Below the pieces are notes generated by a model. That model did not search any database. It was not told the DNA's origin and saw only the letters and a program-made list of their open reading frames with translations. Both the position numbers and the translations under genes were made by a program. Shown in pieces: positions 1 through 13,098 of a DNA stretch of 47,263 nucleotides. Origin of the DNA: Pigoraptor vietnamica. Its lineage: Eukaryota; Opisthokonta; Filasterea. The stretch spans positions 1 to 47,263 of the forward strand of contig CALSCQ010003289.1 of the NCBI GenBank assembly GCA_943704525.1. Reading direction: 5' to 3'. Every line of letters begins with the position of its first letter. Within the stretch, counting starts at the first letter, position 1.

Positions 1-340
1 ATCTCTTCACTCGCCCACAAATTCGTGTTGCATGCTTGCCGTTGGCCGTTTATATCAGTCGGCTTTGTCGGTCTTCCGCCTCGCGATTTCCTTGCAACCG
101 CAGGATATGCGTTATCGACAAAGCAACGACCAGCTGCAGCGAATCACGAGCCTCGCGAGCAATCGCAGTCTGTCGGCGCATTCGAACGTCAGTTTAGCCA
201 CGCGGCAAATGATGCAGCCGACGAGAGACCCGGGGCCAGCGACAAGAGAAATGCGAGGTGACCAGCCACAAGGGACCGGACTACCAGCGACCAGCCACCT
301 GCAACCATCTACAGGCGACCAGCTAATCGCAGCCAACGAG
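1..340. other. Unassigned flank before minisatellite
   Basis: I see no supportable gene here. An open frame runs from about position 32 into the repeat that follows, but it has no recognisable domain and stays open mainly because the repeat lacks stop codons. Confidence 0.4.
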
Positions 341-1425
341 CGGGCTACAGACGAGCGGCAAGCGGCGAGCGAACAAGGCAGCGGCGAGCGAACAAGTCAC
401 GTGGCGAGGGAGCAAGTCGAGCGGCGAGCGAACACGAAGGGCGGCGAGCGAGCAAGTCGAGCGGCGAGCGAACAAGACGAGCGGCGAGCGAACAAGTCGA
501 GCGGCGAGCGAACAAGTCGAGCGGCGAGCGAACAAGTCGAGCGGCGAGCGAACAAGTCGAGCGGCGAGCGAACAAGACGAGCGGCGAGCGATCAAGTCGG
601 GCAGCGAGCGAACAAGACATGCGGCGAGCGAAAAAGACGAGCGGCGAGCGAACTCGTCGAGCGGCGAGCGAACACGAAGGGCGGCGAGCGAAAAAGACGA
701 GCGGCGAGCGAACACGAAGGACGGCGAGCGAACACGAAGGGCGGCGAGCGAACACGTCGAGCGGCGAGCGAACACGTCGAGCGGCGAGCGAACACGAAGG
801 GCGGCGAGCGAAAAAGACGGGCGGCGAGCGAACACGAAGGGCGGCGAGCGAACACGAAGGGCGGCGAGCGAACAAGTCGAGCGGCGAGCGAGGAAGTCGA
901 GCGGCGAGCGCACGAGACTAGCGACGAGCGGCGCGAGCGTAGAGCGGCGAGCGAACAGCCGCGAGCGAACAGCCTCGAGCAAACAAGACACGCGACGAGC
1001 TGCGAGCGAACGAGTCGAGCGGCGAGCGAATAAGACTAGCGACGAGCGGCGGCGAGCGAAGCACGGCCTGCGAAGAGCGGCGAGCGAACAGCCGCGAGCG
1101 AACCGAACAAGACACGCGACGAGCGGCGAGCAAACACGTCGAGCGGCGAGCGCACGAGACTAGCGGCGAGCGGACAGCCGCGAGCGAACAGCCTCGAGCG
1201 AACAAGACACGCCACGAGCGGCGAGCGAACAAGACTAGCGACGAGCGGCGAGCGAACAAGACTAGCGACGAGCGGCGGAGAGCGAAGAGCGGCGAGCGAA
1301 CAAGACACGCGACGAGCGGCGAACGAACAAGTAGAGCGGCGAACGAACAAGTAGAGCGGCGAGCGAACAAGACTAGCGACGAGCGACGGAGAGCGAAGAG
1401 CGGCGAGCGAACAAACAAGACACGC
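341..1425. repeat. 20-bp GC-rich minisatellite
   Basis: From about 341 to 920 the sequence is an almost perfectly phased 20-bp tandem array. The unit is GCGGCGAGCGAACAAGTCGA, with variants in its second half (AACACGAAGG, AACACGTCGA, AAAAAGACGA, AACAAGACGA). From about 920 to 1425 the same core (GCGGCGAGCGAACA) continues with irregular spacing and short inserts such as CTAGCGAC. Because 20 is not a multiple of three and the unit has no stop, long Arg/Ser/Ala-rich frames are open on both strands. I read these as a consequence of the repeat, not as genes. Confidence 0.95.
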
Positions 1426-1648
1426 GATGCGTGTGAGCGGCTCTAAGAGTTGTGCTCAGGTCACGTGGCTGGCTAATGATGTGGCCGCACAGGCGCGATT
1501 GCGACTCGCCAAGGCACAAACCAGCTGAGAATGCATAAGCTGAGATGCATAAGCAATTCCGCACTTTCGTGTGGCTGTGTGTGCCATCAGAAACAGGCTC
1601 GTGCGACCCCCACATCTATAGAATTGTACCAAAGACACTTTTACTGGG

Positions 1649-4555
<2,907 letters not shown>

Positions 4556-4986
4556 CTGAGCGAAGGAGTGCCAACAACGATCGCCCGACGATAACGCCAA
4601 ATACACGCCGAATACAACGCGCTCGAGGGCTTCTCAGCGCCGGCAGCAGAGACGCTAGCCCCAAGACGACGGATGGCGCAAAAAGAAGGGATAACAGGCG
4701 GCGGATGGCGTGGATGGGCGCTGGATGGCGCGCGAAGAGCGATCAGCTGAGAGCGTTTTGAAACAGGGGCAGCCGAGATCTCGGGCGCCAATTTTTTCAA
4801 TTGTGCTCACGTGACAAGGCATGCGTTCCATGCAATCTTTGTGCGCTGCTGCGTGCACACACGTTGCCACTGGCGCTCCGTTTGCTTCTTCCCCGTTGTA
4901 TTGACCCACGAAAAAACACAGCGCAAAACGACAAAGGGCGGGGAGGGTAAAATGAACACAAAGTAGTCACGCGCGCAAGCACACGC
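4556..4986. other. Intergenic: PRP19 upstream / laminin-like 3' flank
   Basis: This stretch separates the PRP19 start from the stop of the laminin-like gene, both on the minus strand. It should hold the PRP19 promoter and the laminin-like 3' UTR. Apart from a short GGATGGCG-rich patch near 4670-4735 I see no gene, RNA or clear motif. Confidence 0.5.
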
Positions 4987-7900
4987 CTATTCGTAAATGA
5001 CAGCTGCGGCGCCAGTGAGCATGGCACTCCCGAGCGCAATGGCCTCGCCGTCCACCACAAGCGACTCGAGGTGGAACCGCGCGCCAGACGCGTCCTCGGG
5101 GGCGTCGTTCGAGATGGGCCCTGCGCTGCCGCCGAGGTGACCGATGATGAACGCCGTCCCCTCGAGCGCCTGGTTGGGGCCGCTGCTCGCCGCCATCGCA
5201 GACACCGCCGCGCCGCCGTTCACCGACACTTCGAGCTTGAGCGTCAGGCCGAGGGCGGCCCCCGGGTGCCCGGGATCAAACATCGTGGGCGAGCCCGTGA
5301 GCGCGACGAGGATCGTGCTGCCGGCCGAGAGCGGCGCCGGCGTCTCGAGCGAGATGGCGCTGTGCCCCTTCGACGCAAAGCGCACGTGGAACAGGTGGCC
5401 GCCAATGACCTCGAGCGTCGCAAAGTGGTCAAAGTCGGCGCTGGCGACCGTGAGCACAGAGCCCGTGAGATCGCCAGTCACCGTCAGGCGCGCCTCGATC
5501 CGGAAGTTCCGGCCAAAGTTCACCGCCGGAGGCACCTTCGCGCCGCCAGTGGGCCCGCTGATGGCCAGCCGCGCAGACGCGCTGCCGACGGGCGACCCAA
5601 ACACGGGCGCAGAGGGCGACACAAACTTGGGCGACTTGAGGTCGACGGCGGCGTTGTTAATCACAATGTGGTAGAGGTCCACCGCGAGCGGCTTGAGGAG
5701 GTAGTTGGGCACAATCGGGTTCTTCGTCGCGAGCGCGCCAAAGTACAGCGGGCCCGTGCTGTCAATCGTCGAGCTGCCAGACTTAATGTCCACGCCGTGG
5801 CGAGAGTAGATGGGCGCGGCGTTGCCCTCCTCGTACACGTCGTAATCGACAATGTTCGCGACAATGTGCAGCTTGGCGCGGTAGCGGCGGCCGTCGTTGA
5901 CCACGGGCCCGTCCGTCGCCCCCAGCACCGTGTTGCCCGTGTACTGGTCCGTCTTGCCGGGCACCTTGTACGTGAGGCCGGGCGCCGCGTTCATCTGGAG
6001 CCGGCCGTTCGCGCCCACAATCAGCGCGGCATAGTCGCCGGCGACCGGCACGACGTTCGGATTCGAAAACTTGACCTCCGTGTCGTAGTACGAGACAAAG
6101 AGCGTGCCGCCAACGGCGTCCGTCGTCGCGAACGTGACCTCGAGCGCAAAGTCGCTGAAGGCCTTGATCTTCGGGTACGCAATCCACTGGCCGCGCTCCA
6201 CGAGGACCGCCTCCTGAATCTCGCAGTTGTCGCCCGTGAAGCCGTCGGGGCACGTGCACTCGTAGAAGCGGCCCTTCACGGCGCACGCGCCGCCGTTGAG
6301 GCAGGGCACAGACGCGCACGGATCGATCGCCTCGTCGCACGTGTCGCCGGCAAAGTTGGGCGGGCAGACGCACGCGCGGTCAGTGTCGCTGCTGAGGCAA
6401 GTGCCGCCGTTGTTGCACGGATTTCCGATCGTGGCGCAGAGGTCGACGGGCGCGTAGCAGCTGTCCTCGAGCTCATACGTGCCGACCGGGCAGTAGCACT
6501 CGTACGTGTCGCGGTCGTGGTTGCGGCAGAGCTTCTGGCCGCAGGGGTTCGCGCCGCACGGCGTGAGCGTCTCGAGGGCCCCGAGGCGGTCCTTGAGCGC
6601 CTTCACGGCGTTCTTGATCGTTGCGAGCTGCGTCGTGAGCTGGTCCTTCACCGCTGCGCCCACATTGTCGAGCTCCGTCTGCAGGTGGTCGTTGCGCGTC
6701 GACACGCCGTGGATGCGCTCGGCCAGCGTCGGAACGCCCGTCGTCCTGTCCGCGTTGATCTTGGAGCGCACGTCCGCAATCTGGCCGGCAAGCGCGTCGA
6801 CAGAGTCCGACGCAACGTCAATGGCCTCCGACGCAGTGTCCAGGCGCGTGTCCAGGTTACCAATCCCCGTCGAAATGCCCGCGGCCCCCTCCTCCAGCTG
6901 CCCAGCCTTGACCTTGGCGTCAGAGAAGTCGCTGGCCACGTCGTCCGCGAGGTCCTCGAGGTCGGCCTTGCCGGCCACAAGCGCAGCAATCGACGCCTTG
7001 AGCGTGTCCAGACGCCCGGAGATCGCGTCAATGTCGTTCGACAGGTCGCCCTTCTTGTCGGCCGCGTCCGTGATGGCGTCGCCGAGCGTGCCGAGCATCA
7101 CCGTCGCCTCGTCCACGTGGTCCTCAAGATCGCCCGTCACGCCGGTGGCCCTGCCCGAGAGCGTGCCCATCAGCGTCACAATGTCGCCTGCGACTGACGC
7201 GGCGTCGTCCTCCGCATCCACCGCCGCCGCAAAGGCCGCGGCCGTCGCAGCGGCCTTGGCGTCCAACTGCGCCTGGAGCACAGACCCGTCGAGGCCGACG
7301 TACTCGACCATCGACGCGTTGACCTTCGCGAGCGATGTCTTGGCCTTGTCGAGGCGCGTGAGCATCGGCGTAATGACGTTGTTGTAGAGGTCCTGGGTGC
7401 ACGAGTCGCACGGTGTGCAGAGAACGTACGGCTCGCCGTTGCCGAGAATGTCGCTCTTCTTGTACGTGATGGCGCACTCGCGGCAAAACTGCCCGACGTA
7501 GCCCGTCTTGCACGTGCACGAGTACTGGCCGGCGACCGTGTTGTCCGTCACCGTCGCCGAGCACGTGTCGCCCTCCTTGAACGGAATTTCGCTGCCGCCA
7601 GACTTGAGGCGAACGGTGCTCTGGCCGTTGCAGTTGCACTTGAAGCACTTGTTTGCGTACGTCACGCCGTCGCGCTTGCGGGCATCGCCGTAGTAGCCCT
7701 CGGCGCAAACGTCGCACGACTGGTCAGGACCGTTCGCCGTGTTTCCGAGGCAGTTCGAGCAGACCTGCGTGGCGCCCGCGAGGCAGTTCTGGACGCCGCC
7801 GCCAAGGTTGATGTTCTCGTTGCAGAGGCAGTCCTTGCACGTGTTGTACGAAGGGCACGGGACGGCCCCCGTCGTGCAGGTCGTCGGCGCGCCATAGTAG

Positions 7901-10900
7901 CGAATCGGGTTGCACGTCGTGCACTGCGCGCCCTGGTACTTCGAGTTGTCGGCGAAGACCGTGGCTGCCAGCGTCGTGCTGGCCTCGCACGAGCACACGG
8001 CAAACGTATCCGCGAGCGCGTTGTTCGCCAGGATCGCGGCAATGTTGGCCGGCGTGAGCGCGCTGGGGTTGAGGACGCACTGGCCGCGCAGGGCCGCGTT
8101 GTTCTTGTGCTGGCACTGGAGGAGCGTCCCGACCGTACCCGACGCCATCTGGCCAAAGTTGCGCGACACCGTGTGGCCGTAGCACGGGCACGGGCGGCAC
8201 GGGATGCCGAGGTCGGGGCGTCCGAAGTAGCCGTCCTTGCAGCGGTCGCAACGGTGTCCCTCCGCGTTGAGCTCCGGCGGGCACGTGCACTCGGCCGTCA
8301 CCTTGTCGCACTTCGAGAAGTCGTTGGCCGTCAAGAAGCACGAGTCGCGGCACGGGCGGCAGGGCTGCTGGACGACGCTCGACGTGATGAGTGGGAGGGA
8401 CGTCCCGTATGCCGTAAAGACGCTGCACGACAGCACGTCGCTCTCGACCGTCTGCGAGCGGCGGAAGAAACCGTCCTTGCAGACCTCGCACGTGTAGAGG
8501 TTCCCATTGTCCGTGTTCTGGTTGCAGTTCGTGCACTTGCCGGAGTTCTCCTCGCACGTCGTCGAGTGCGTGTTGCACGAGCACGGGACGCAGTCCACCT
8601 TGCGCACCAACTCTTTCGCCGCGGCCGCCGTAAAGTCAAAAGTGAAAATGCTCGCGCCGCCGAGAAGCGACGTCATAATCGCGTTGTTGCGGTTGCGCCG
8701 CCGGCCATCCACGCACTTCTCGCAGCGGCTCTCCGCGCCGTTTGCCGTAAAGTCGCCGCAGTCCGAGCAGGCGCCCGAGTACTTGTTGCACTTGGTCGTG
8801 TGCGTGTAGCAGTGCGGCAGGCACGACTCACACGTCTGCCCCTTCGTGAGCTTCGTGTTGGGATCGCGCGATGCCCAGTACGTGTCCTTGCACTCGGCGC
8901 AGTCGCGACGCGAGCCGCCAAAGCCCATCGTGTTCTTCTGGCAGCGGCAGTACCCGCCGTTCGGGTCGCACGCGTCCTCGCCGCTCTGCGTCACGTCGCC
9001 GTTGCCCGTGCAGTCGCACTTGCCGCTGCAAGGGTCCGTGGCGGGCCAGGGGCCATCGCCCTCGCGATACCACGTCGGCAGGCAGAGGCTGCAGTCAAAG
9101 CCCGTCGTGTTGTCCTCGCAATCGTGGCCGTTGTAGTTGCAGTCGCCCGTCGCCGGGTTGCACTCGTTGTCGACGCTCGCCTTGTGGCCGTTGCACTCGC
9201 ACTTCTTGCAGGGCTCCTTCTTCGCGGCCATCTCGGGCGTGCGGTAGTAGCCCCTCTTGCACACGTCGCAGTTGCGGCCCTCCACGTTGAACGTCTCGTC
9301 GCAGAAGCAGTTTCCGCCCCACGGGTTGCACTTGGCCTTCATGCCCACGCGGAAGAAATACTCGTCCTCGCCGCCCGTGTTGAACGTCACCTCCTTCGAG
9401 CCATAGTCGAGCTGGCAGTGGTCGCACGGCGTGCATTCGTCCTCCTTGTCCTCCGTTTCGTCGTTGCCGTCGCGGTAATAGCTCGGGAGGCACCGCTCGC
9501 ACTGCGACCCAAACGTGTTGCCCGTGCAGTCCTGCGCGTTCCCGTAGCGGTCAAACTCGCAGTTGCCGTCCGTCACGCGGCAAATGTCGCGGTCCTGGTT
9601 GTCGCTGTAGTCCTGCTTGTGCGTGTAGCAGTAGCAGAGCGTGCACTTCTCGCCGTCGAGAGCAGTGCCCGAGGCACTGTAGGCGCCCTGCGCGCACGAC
9701 GCGCAGTACGGGTCGTTGACGTCGACGTTGTGGGTAGCGTCGCACGTGCACCCGCACCCCTGCGCGTCGCAGATGTCCATGTCGCCGAGGCGCGTGACCG
9801 AATGACCGTTGCAGTTGCACGCGACGCAAGGGGCCGAGAGGCACTCGGTGCCAAAGTCCAAAAAGCACATCGGGCGGCAGTAGCCGAGCTCGCACGTCTC
9901 GCACGTGTTGCCGAGCGTGTGCGTGTCCGGGTGGCAGTTGCAGACGCCCGTGTTCTGGTCGCACGTGACGCCCGTCGAGTTCTTCCACTCGCCGTAGCCG
10001 AGGCCGCGGCAGTCGCAGTCCTGGCACACCCACTGGCCGAGCTGCTCGCAGTTGCCGGCGAGGTCGTCCTCCGCGCTGCAAACAATGGGTCCGAAAAACT
10101 TCTGGAACATGGCCGCCATCGTCGACGACGGGTCGCCGGCAACGTCCACAATTTCGCCCTTGTACGTCGGGTAGAGGTACTGGCCATCCGCAATTTCCTG
10201 GGGCGTAATGAACGGCGTCGTGGGGGGCGCGTTGGGCGCACCAGCGAAGTAATAGCCCGTCTCGCACGTGTCGCACTTGTTGCCAGCGGTGCGGTGCTGG
10301 CAGTTGTAGATCGAATCGCGCCCAATGGCCTGTGCGGCGAAGGGCTCAGTCGAGTCCATGGTGATCGCGAGGCCGGTTCCGTCCGTGTCCGTCTTGCGCG
10401 AGCAGAGGCCGGTCGCGTAGTCGCACCACTCAGAGTGCGCGTTGCACGGGCAGAAACCGATGACGGCAAAGCGGTTGATCGAAAAGCAGCGCAGGTTCTG
10501 CGGCACGTCGCTCGACTTCGTCGGGAAGTTCTCAAACACCAGGCGCAGGTAGCGGAAGCCAAGCATGCCGGGCCGCGGGGGGCTCAGGCTGGTCCGGACA
10601 TAGCTAATCACGTCGTACGTCAGCAGCTGGTTGATAAGGCACCCAATCTGGTTCGAGCGCGGGGAGCACCCGTTCGAGGAGCCCGTGGGGAGCGCAGACG
10701 TCAGCTCAATGAACGGCTCGTTCTTGGTGAGGCGCGCGTACAACTTCGTGAGACGAACGCCCGACGTCGGGTCGTCCCACGCAAGGTTAATCATCGTCGT
10801 CAAAATGACCTTCGACACGGAAAACTCGCCGCCGAGGTCGAGGTCAAAGCGGCGGTACGTCGGGTCGTTGCCGTAGCCGTTCGTGTTCGAGTCGATGCGG

Positions 10901-13098
10901 CAGTTGGCAAAGTTCTGGTCAGACTCGCGCGACACGTCGCCGTAGCGGAGCGCCGAGCACTTGGCCGCCGTAAACTGGATCGTCTTCGACTTGCCGCCGT
11001 TCACGATGAACCACGACGTCTTCGACGTAATCTCAAACGTCACCGCGTCAGCCTTCGCGCCGAGGCCAAACGTGAACGTGGGCGCGTCCGTCGTGCCGCC
11101 GACCTTGACCGTCAGCCAGCGCTTCGTGGCGTCCGCCTCGTACGTCGACAGCGACTGCAGCATTATACGGCCTTCCCAAGGCGTCGCGAGGCCCGTCTGG
11201 TTGTCGGCGGCCACCGCGCGCCAGCGGACGCCGGGCTCGAGTGTCGACGTCGGGAACATGGCAAAGATGGCCTTGTCAGAGTTCGTCGCGAGGTAGCCCG
11301 TCTCCGACGTGAGGACAGTGCAGAACGACTCGGGCGTCACCGTCTTCGTCCCGGCGTCGTACGTCGAAGTGCCCGTCGAGAGGTCACCGAGCTGGACGCG
11401 CTTCGGCGTGAAAATGCTGTTGCCGGCGCCGTTCCACTGCAGCGCGGCAATGAGCTTAGGCGCGGGCACCGGGAGACCCGTGGCCCACTCGCGCGCGTAC
11501 GCGTGCACCTCGTACTTGTCCTGACCGACGAGCGATTGCGACGCGACGACCGTCAGGCGCACCGTGAAGCCCGTCGGCTTGTTCGGGTCCGTCGACGGGT
11601 ACATCGCCTTGAGCGAGGCTTCGATGGTGCTGCGAATGAGGTCGTTGCGCGCCGATGCCGGATTGATGAAGCTCGAGCCGGCGAAGGGCGAGAAGACCAT
11701 GACGATGTGGTCGCAGATAAACTCGTAGTACTGGTTGCCGATGTCAAACGAGATGGCCTGGTTCGTCCCCTCCACCACGGAGTTCGCGCGGAAGTCAAAC
11801 TTGGGGGCCGTCTGCGCCTTGTTCTTCATCGTGTCATAGTTGGGCGACGTAAAGTAGTAGCGCGTGCCGGGCGTCGTCCCCGCGAGACCGAGCGTAGAGA
11901 AGATGTAGCGCGAGTAGACGGGGTAGTCGAACGTCTTGTGCCAGTAGACGTCGATGCGCTTGTTCGTCTCAAACGTGTTGGCGGGCTCCACCGTGTCGTC
12001 CGCCAGCACGCCCACGTACACGCGGAGGCTGGAGAGGACAACGCGGCTTTCGAGCGAGCGCGCGTGGAATTCGGGATTCCCGTTCTTGGCCGCGCGGTCG
12101 AGGTGCACCGAAAAGAGGTACTTCTGCCAGTTCGAGTGCGCGCGCTCAATCGTAAGCAGGCACTTGCCGTCGGCGCGGCGCTCGAGCGCAATGACGGGGG
12201 CAATGCCCTGCGTGAGCGGGTGGTTCGTGAGGTCGATGGGGTCCTTCGAGTCCTCGTAACGAATGAACCACGTGACGACGTCGTCAGCCTGGATGCCGTC
12301 GGGGATGGCCGACGGCTCCACCGTGAACGTAAACGAGTCACCCTCAATCGGAGGCGACGACGGGGCACGCAGCGCCATCTGCTGCACGCACTTCAGGCTG
12401 TTGGCGTCAAAAGCGTACGGCGGCGTGCACCCGTCTTCCTCGCAGACGCCGTCGTTCCTGCAGACCGAGCAGACCTTGGGGCTCTCGTCGCACGCCCACC
12501 GCTTTACCTGGAGCTTGAACGTGTTCTGAAGGTCTCCAGCGTCGCGGCGATTCTCGTTCTCTTTCTGCGGGTTGACCATGATGAAGTAGCTGGTGCCGCG
12601 CGTCGCACGGAACCGAACGCGCGCCTCGGTCTTTCCCTCGCCGCAGTTGTAGGGCGTCGAGCCGGGAATGAACCCTTCCACGACGGAACCGGCCGCGCAC
12701 TCGAGCGTGTTGCAGTCCTCGCCAGTGAAGAGCGTGAGGAACGTCTTGGGCACCTTCGCATCGCCCACCTGCACGTTCTCGCACGTGTTCACTTCGTACA
12801 TCATGTCGTTGTCGGGACGAAGGCGGTACCACACGTCGCCGAGCGCCTCCTCGTCGTCCTTTTCTTCGCCAGGGCAAGAGAACATCTCGCCGTACACGTC
12901 GCGGTACATAATATCCGTCGAGTCGATGTCGTAATCGTACACGCCGTCGATAATGTTCCCTTCCAAGGTGTTCTGCCCGCGCGACTCGGCCACGAGGAAG
13001 GTCGCGAGGCTGCACTTTGAATTGACGGGATCGAGGTCAATCGCACGGACGCCGCAGGCCACCGCCAAGAAAACGGCGATTGCGACAATGCCGCGCAT
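4987..13098 (-). CDS. Giant secreted laminin-like protein, single exon
   Basis: A 2703-residue uninterrupted frame. I chose the ATG at 13098 because it begins a clean signal peptide (MRGIVAIAVFLAVACGVRA) although the frame is open further upstream. Order of parts: unique N-terminal region with a small cysteine cluster (about 20-680); a segment resembling the end of a laminin N-terminal domain (about 680-885, YLRLVFENFP, INRFAVIGFCPCNAHSEWC); a dozen or so laminin-type EGF repeats (about 886-1905, for example CDTCETGYY and CPCYGHT); a coiled coil rich in A/D/L/V (about 1905-2180); three ordinary EGF modules (about 2180-2298, CNNGGTC, CTCPDGFTGDNC); two laminin-G/concanavalin-like domains to the C-terminus. 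No membrane segment or anchor is seen, so it is probably an extracellular matrix or coat protein. The module order recalls a laminin alpha chain, but with EGFs between coiled coil and G domains. Neighbours have short exons; this gene has none. Confidence 0.85.
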   Translation of the reverse strand: MRGIVAIAVFLAVACGVRAIDLDPVNSKCSLATFLVAESRGQNTLEGNIIDGVYDYDIDSTDIMYRDVYGEMFSCPGEEKDDEEALGDVWYRLRPDNDMMYEVNTCENVQVGDAKVPKTFLTLFTGEDCNTLECAAGSVVEGFIPGSTPYNCGEGKTEARVRFRATRGTSYFIMVNPQKENENRRDAGDLQNTFKLQVKRWACDESPKVCSVCRNDGVCEEDGCTPPYAFDANSLKCVQQMALRAPSSPPIEGDSFTFTVEPSAIPDGIQADDVVTWFIRYEDSKDPIDLTNHPLTQGIAPVIALERRADGKCLLTIERAHSNWQKYLFSVHLDRAAKNGNPEFHARSLESRVVLSSLRVYVGVLADDTVEPANTFETNKRIDVYWHKTFDYPVYSRYIFSTLGLAGTTPGTRYYFTSPNYDTMKNKAQTAPKFDFRANSVVEGTNQAISFDIGNQYYEFICDHIVMVFSPFAGSSFINPASARNDLIRSTIEASLKAMYPSTDPNKPTGFTVRLTVVASQSLVGQDKYEVHAYAREWATGLPVPAPKLIAALQWNGAGNSIFTPKRVQLGDLSTGTSTYDAGTKTVTPESFCTVLTSETGYLATNSDKAIFAMFPTSTLEPGVRWRAVAADNQTGLATPWEGRIMLQSLSTYEADATKRWLTVKVGGTTDAPTFTFGLGAKADAVTFEITSKTSWFIVNGGKSKTIQFTAAKCSALRYGDVSRESDQNFANCRIDSNTNGYGNDPTYRRFDLDLGGEFSVSKVILTTMINLAWDDPTSGVRLTKLYARLTKNEPFIELTSALPTGSSNGCSPRSNQIGCLINQLLTYDVISYVRTSLSPPRPGMLGFRYLRLVFENFPTKSSDVPQNLRCFSINRFAVIGFCPCNAHSEWCDYATGLCSRKTDTDGTGLAITMDSTEPFAAQAIGRDSIYNCQHRTAGNKCDTCETGYYFAGAPNAPPTTPFITPQEIADGQYLYPTYKGEIVDVAGDPSSTMAAMFQKFFGPIVCSAEDDLAGNCEQLGQWVCQDCDCRGLGYGEWKNSTGVTCDQNTGVCNCHPDTHTLGNTCETCELGYCRPMCFLDFGTECLSAPCVACNCNGHSVTRLGDMDICDAQGCGCTCDATHNVDVNDPYCASCAQGAYSASGTALDGEKCTLCYCYTHKQDYSDNQDRDICRVTDGNCEFDRYGNAQDCTGNTFGSQCERCLPSYYRDGNDETEDKEDECTPCDHCQLDYGSKEVTFNTGGEDEYFFRVGMKAKCNPWGGNCFCDETFNVEGRNCDVCKRGYYRTPEMAAKKEPCKKCECNGHKASVDNECNPATGDCNYNGHDCEDNTTGFDCSLCLPTWYREGDGPWPATDPCSGKCDCTGNGDVTQSGEDACDPNGGYCRCQKNTMGFGGSRRDCAECKDTYWASRDPNTKLTKGQTCESCLPHCYTHTTKCNKYSGACSDCGDFTANGAESRCEKCVDGRRRNRNNAIMTSLLGGASIFTFDFTAAAAKELVRKVDCVPCSCNTHSTTCEENSGKCTNCNQNTDNGNLYTCEVCKDGFFRRSQTVESDVLSCSVFTAYGTSLPLITSSVVQQPCRPCRDSCFLTANDFSKCDKVTAECTCPPELNAEGHRCDRCKDGYFGRPDLGIPCRPCPCYGHTVSRNFGQMASGTVGTLLQCQHKNNAALRGQCVLNPSALTPANIAAILANNALADTFAVCSCEASTTLAATVFADNSKYQGAQCTTCNPIRYYGAPTTCTTGAVPCPSYNTCKDCLCNENINLGGGVQNCLAGATQVCSNCLGNTANGPDQSCDVCAEGYYGDARKRDGVTYANKCFKCNCNGQSTVRLKSGGSEIPFKEGDTCSATVTDNTVAGQYSCTCKTGYVGQFCRECAITYKKSDILGNGEPYVLCTPCDSCTQDLYNNVITPMLTRLDKAKTSLAKVNASMVEYVGLDGSVLQAQLDAKAAATAAAFAAAVDAEDDAASVAGDIVTLMGTLSGRATGVTGDLEDHVDEATVMLGTLGDAITDAADKKGDLSNDIDAISGRLDTLKASIAALVAGKADLEDLADDVASDFSDAKVKAGQLEEGAAGISTGIGNLDTRLDTASEAIDVASDSVDALAGQIADVRSKINADRTTGVPTLAERIHGVSTRNDHLQTELDNVGAAVKDQLTTQLATIKNAVKALKDRLGALETLTPCGANPCGQKLCRNHDRDTYECYCPVGTYELEDSCYAPVDLCATIGNPCNNGGTCLSSDTDRACVCPPNFAGDTCDEAIDPCASVPCLNGGACAVKGRFYECTCPDGFTGDNCEIQEAVLVERGQWIAYPKIKAFSDFALEVTFATTDAVGGTLFVSYYDTEVKFSNPNVVPVAGDYAALIVGANGRLQMNAAPGLTYKVPGKTDQYTGNTVLGATDGPVVNDGRRYRAKLHIVANIVDYDVYEEGNAAPIYSRHGVDIKSGSSTIDSTGPLYFGALATKNPIVPNYLLKPLAVDLYHIVINNAAVDLKSPKFVSPSAPVFGSPVGSASARLAISGPTGGAKVPPAVNFGRNFRIEARLTVTGDLTGSVLTVASADFDHFATLEVIGGHLFHVRFASKGHSAISLETPAPLSAGSTILVALTGSPTMFDPGHPGAALGLTLKLEVSVNGGAAVSAMAASSGPNQALEGTAFIIGHLGGSAGPISNDAPEDASGARFHLESLVVDGEAIALGSAMLTGAAAVIYE

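Noticed and set aside
32-1033. 333-residue Arg-rich open frame over the 20-bp repeat, plus several minus-strand frames in the same place
   Set aside because: The repeat unit has no stop in any frame and all frames give the same low-complexity pattern; no domain, splice support or start context.
8107-13020. 1637-residue open frame antisense to the laminin-like gene (and a 708-residue one at 5071-7197)
   Set aside because: Arg/Ala/Val-rich shadow of a GC-rich, strongly biased coding strand; no domains, while the opposite strand has a signal peptide and clear laminin/EGF modules.
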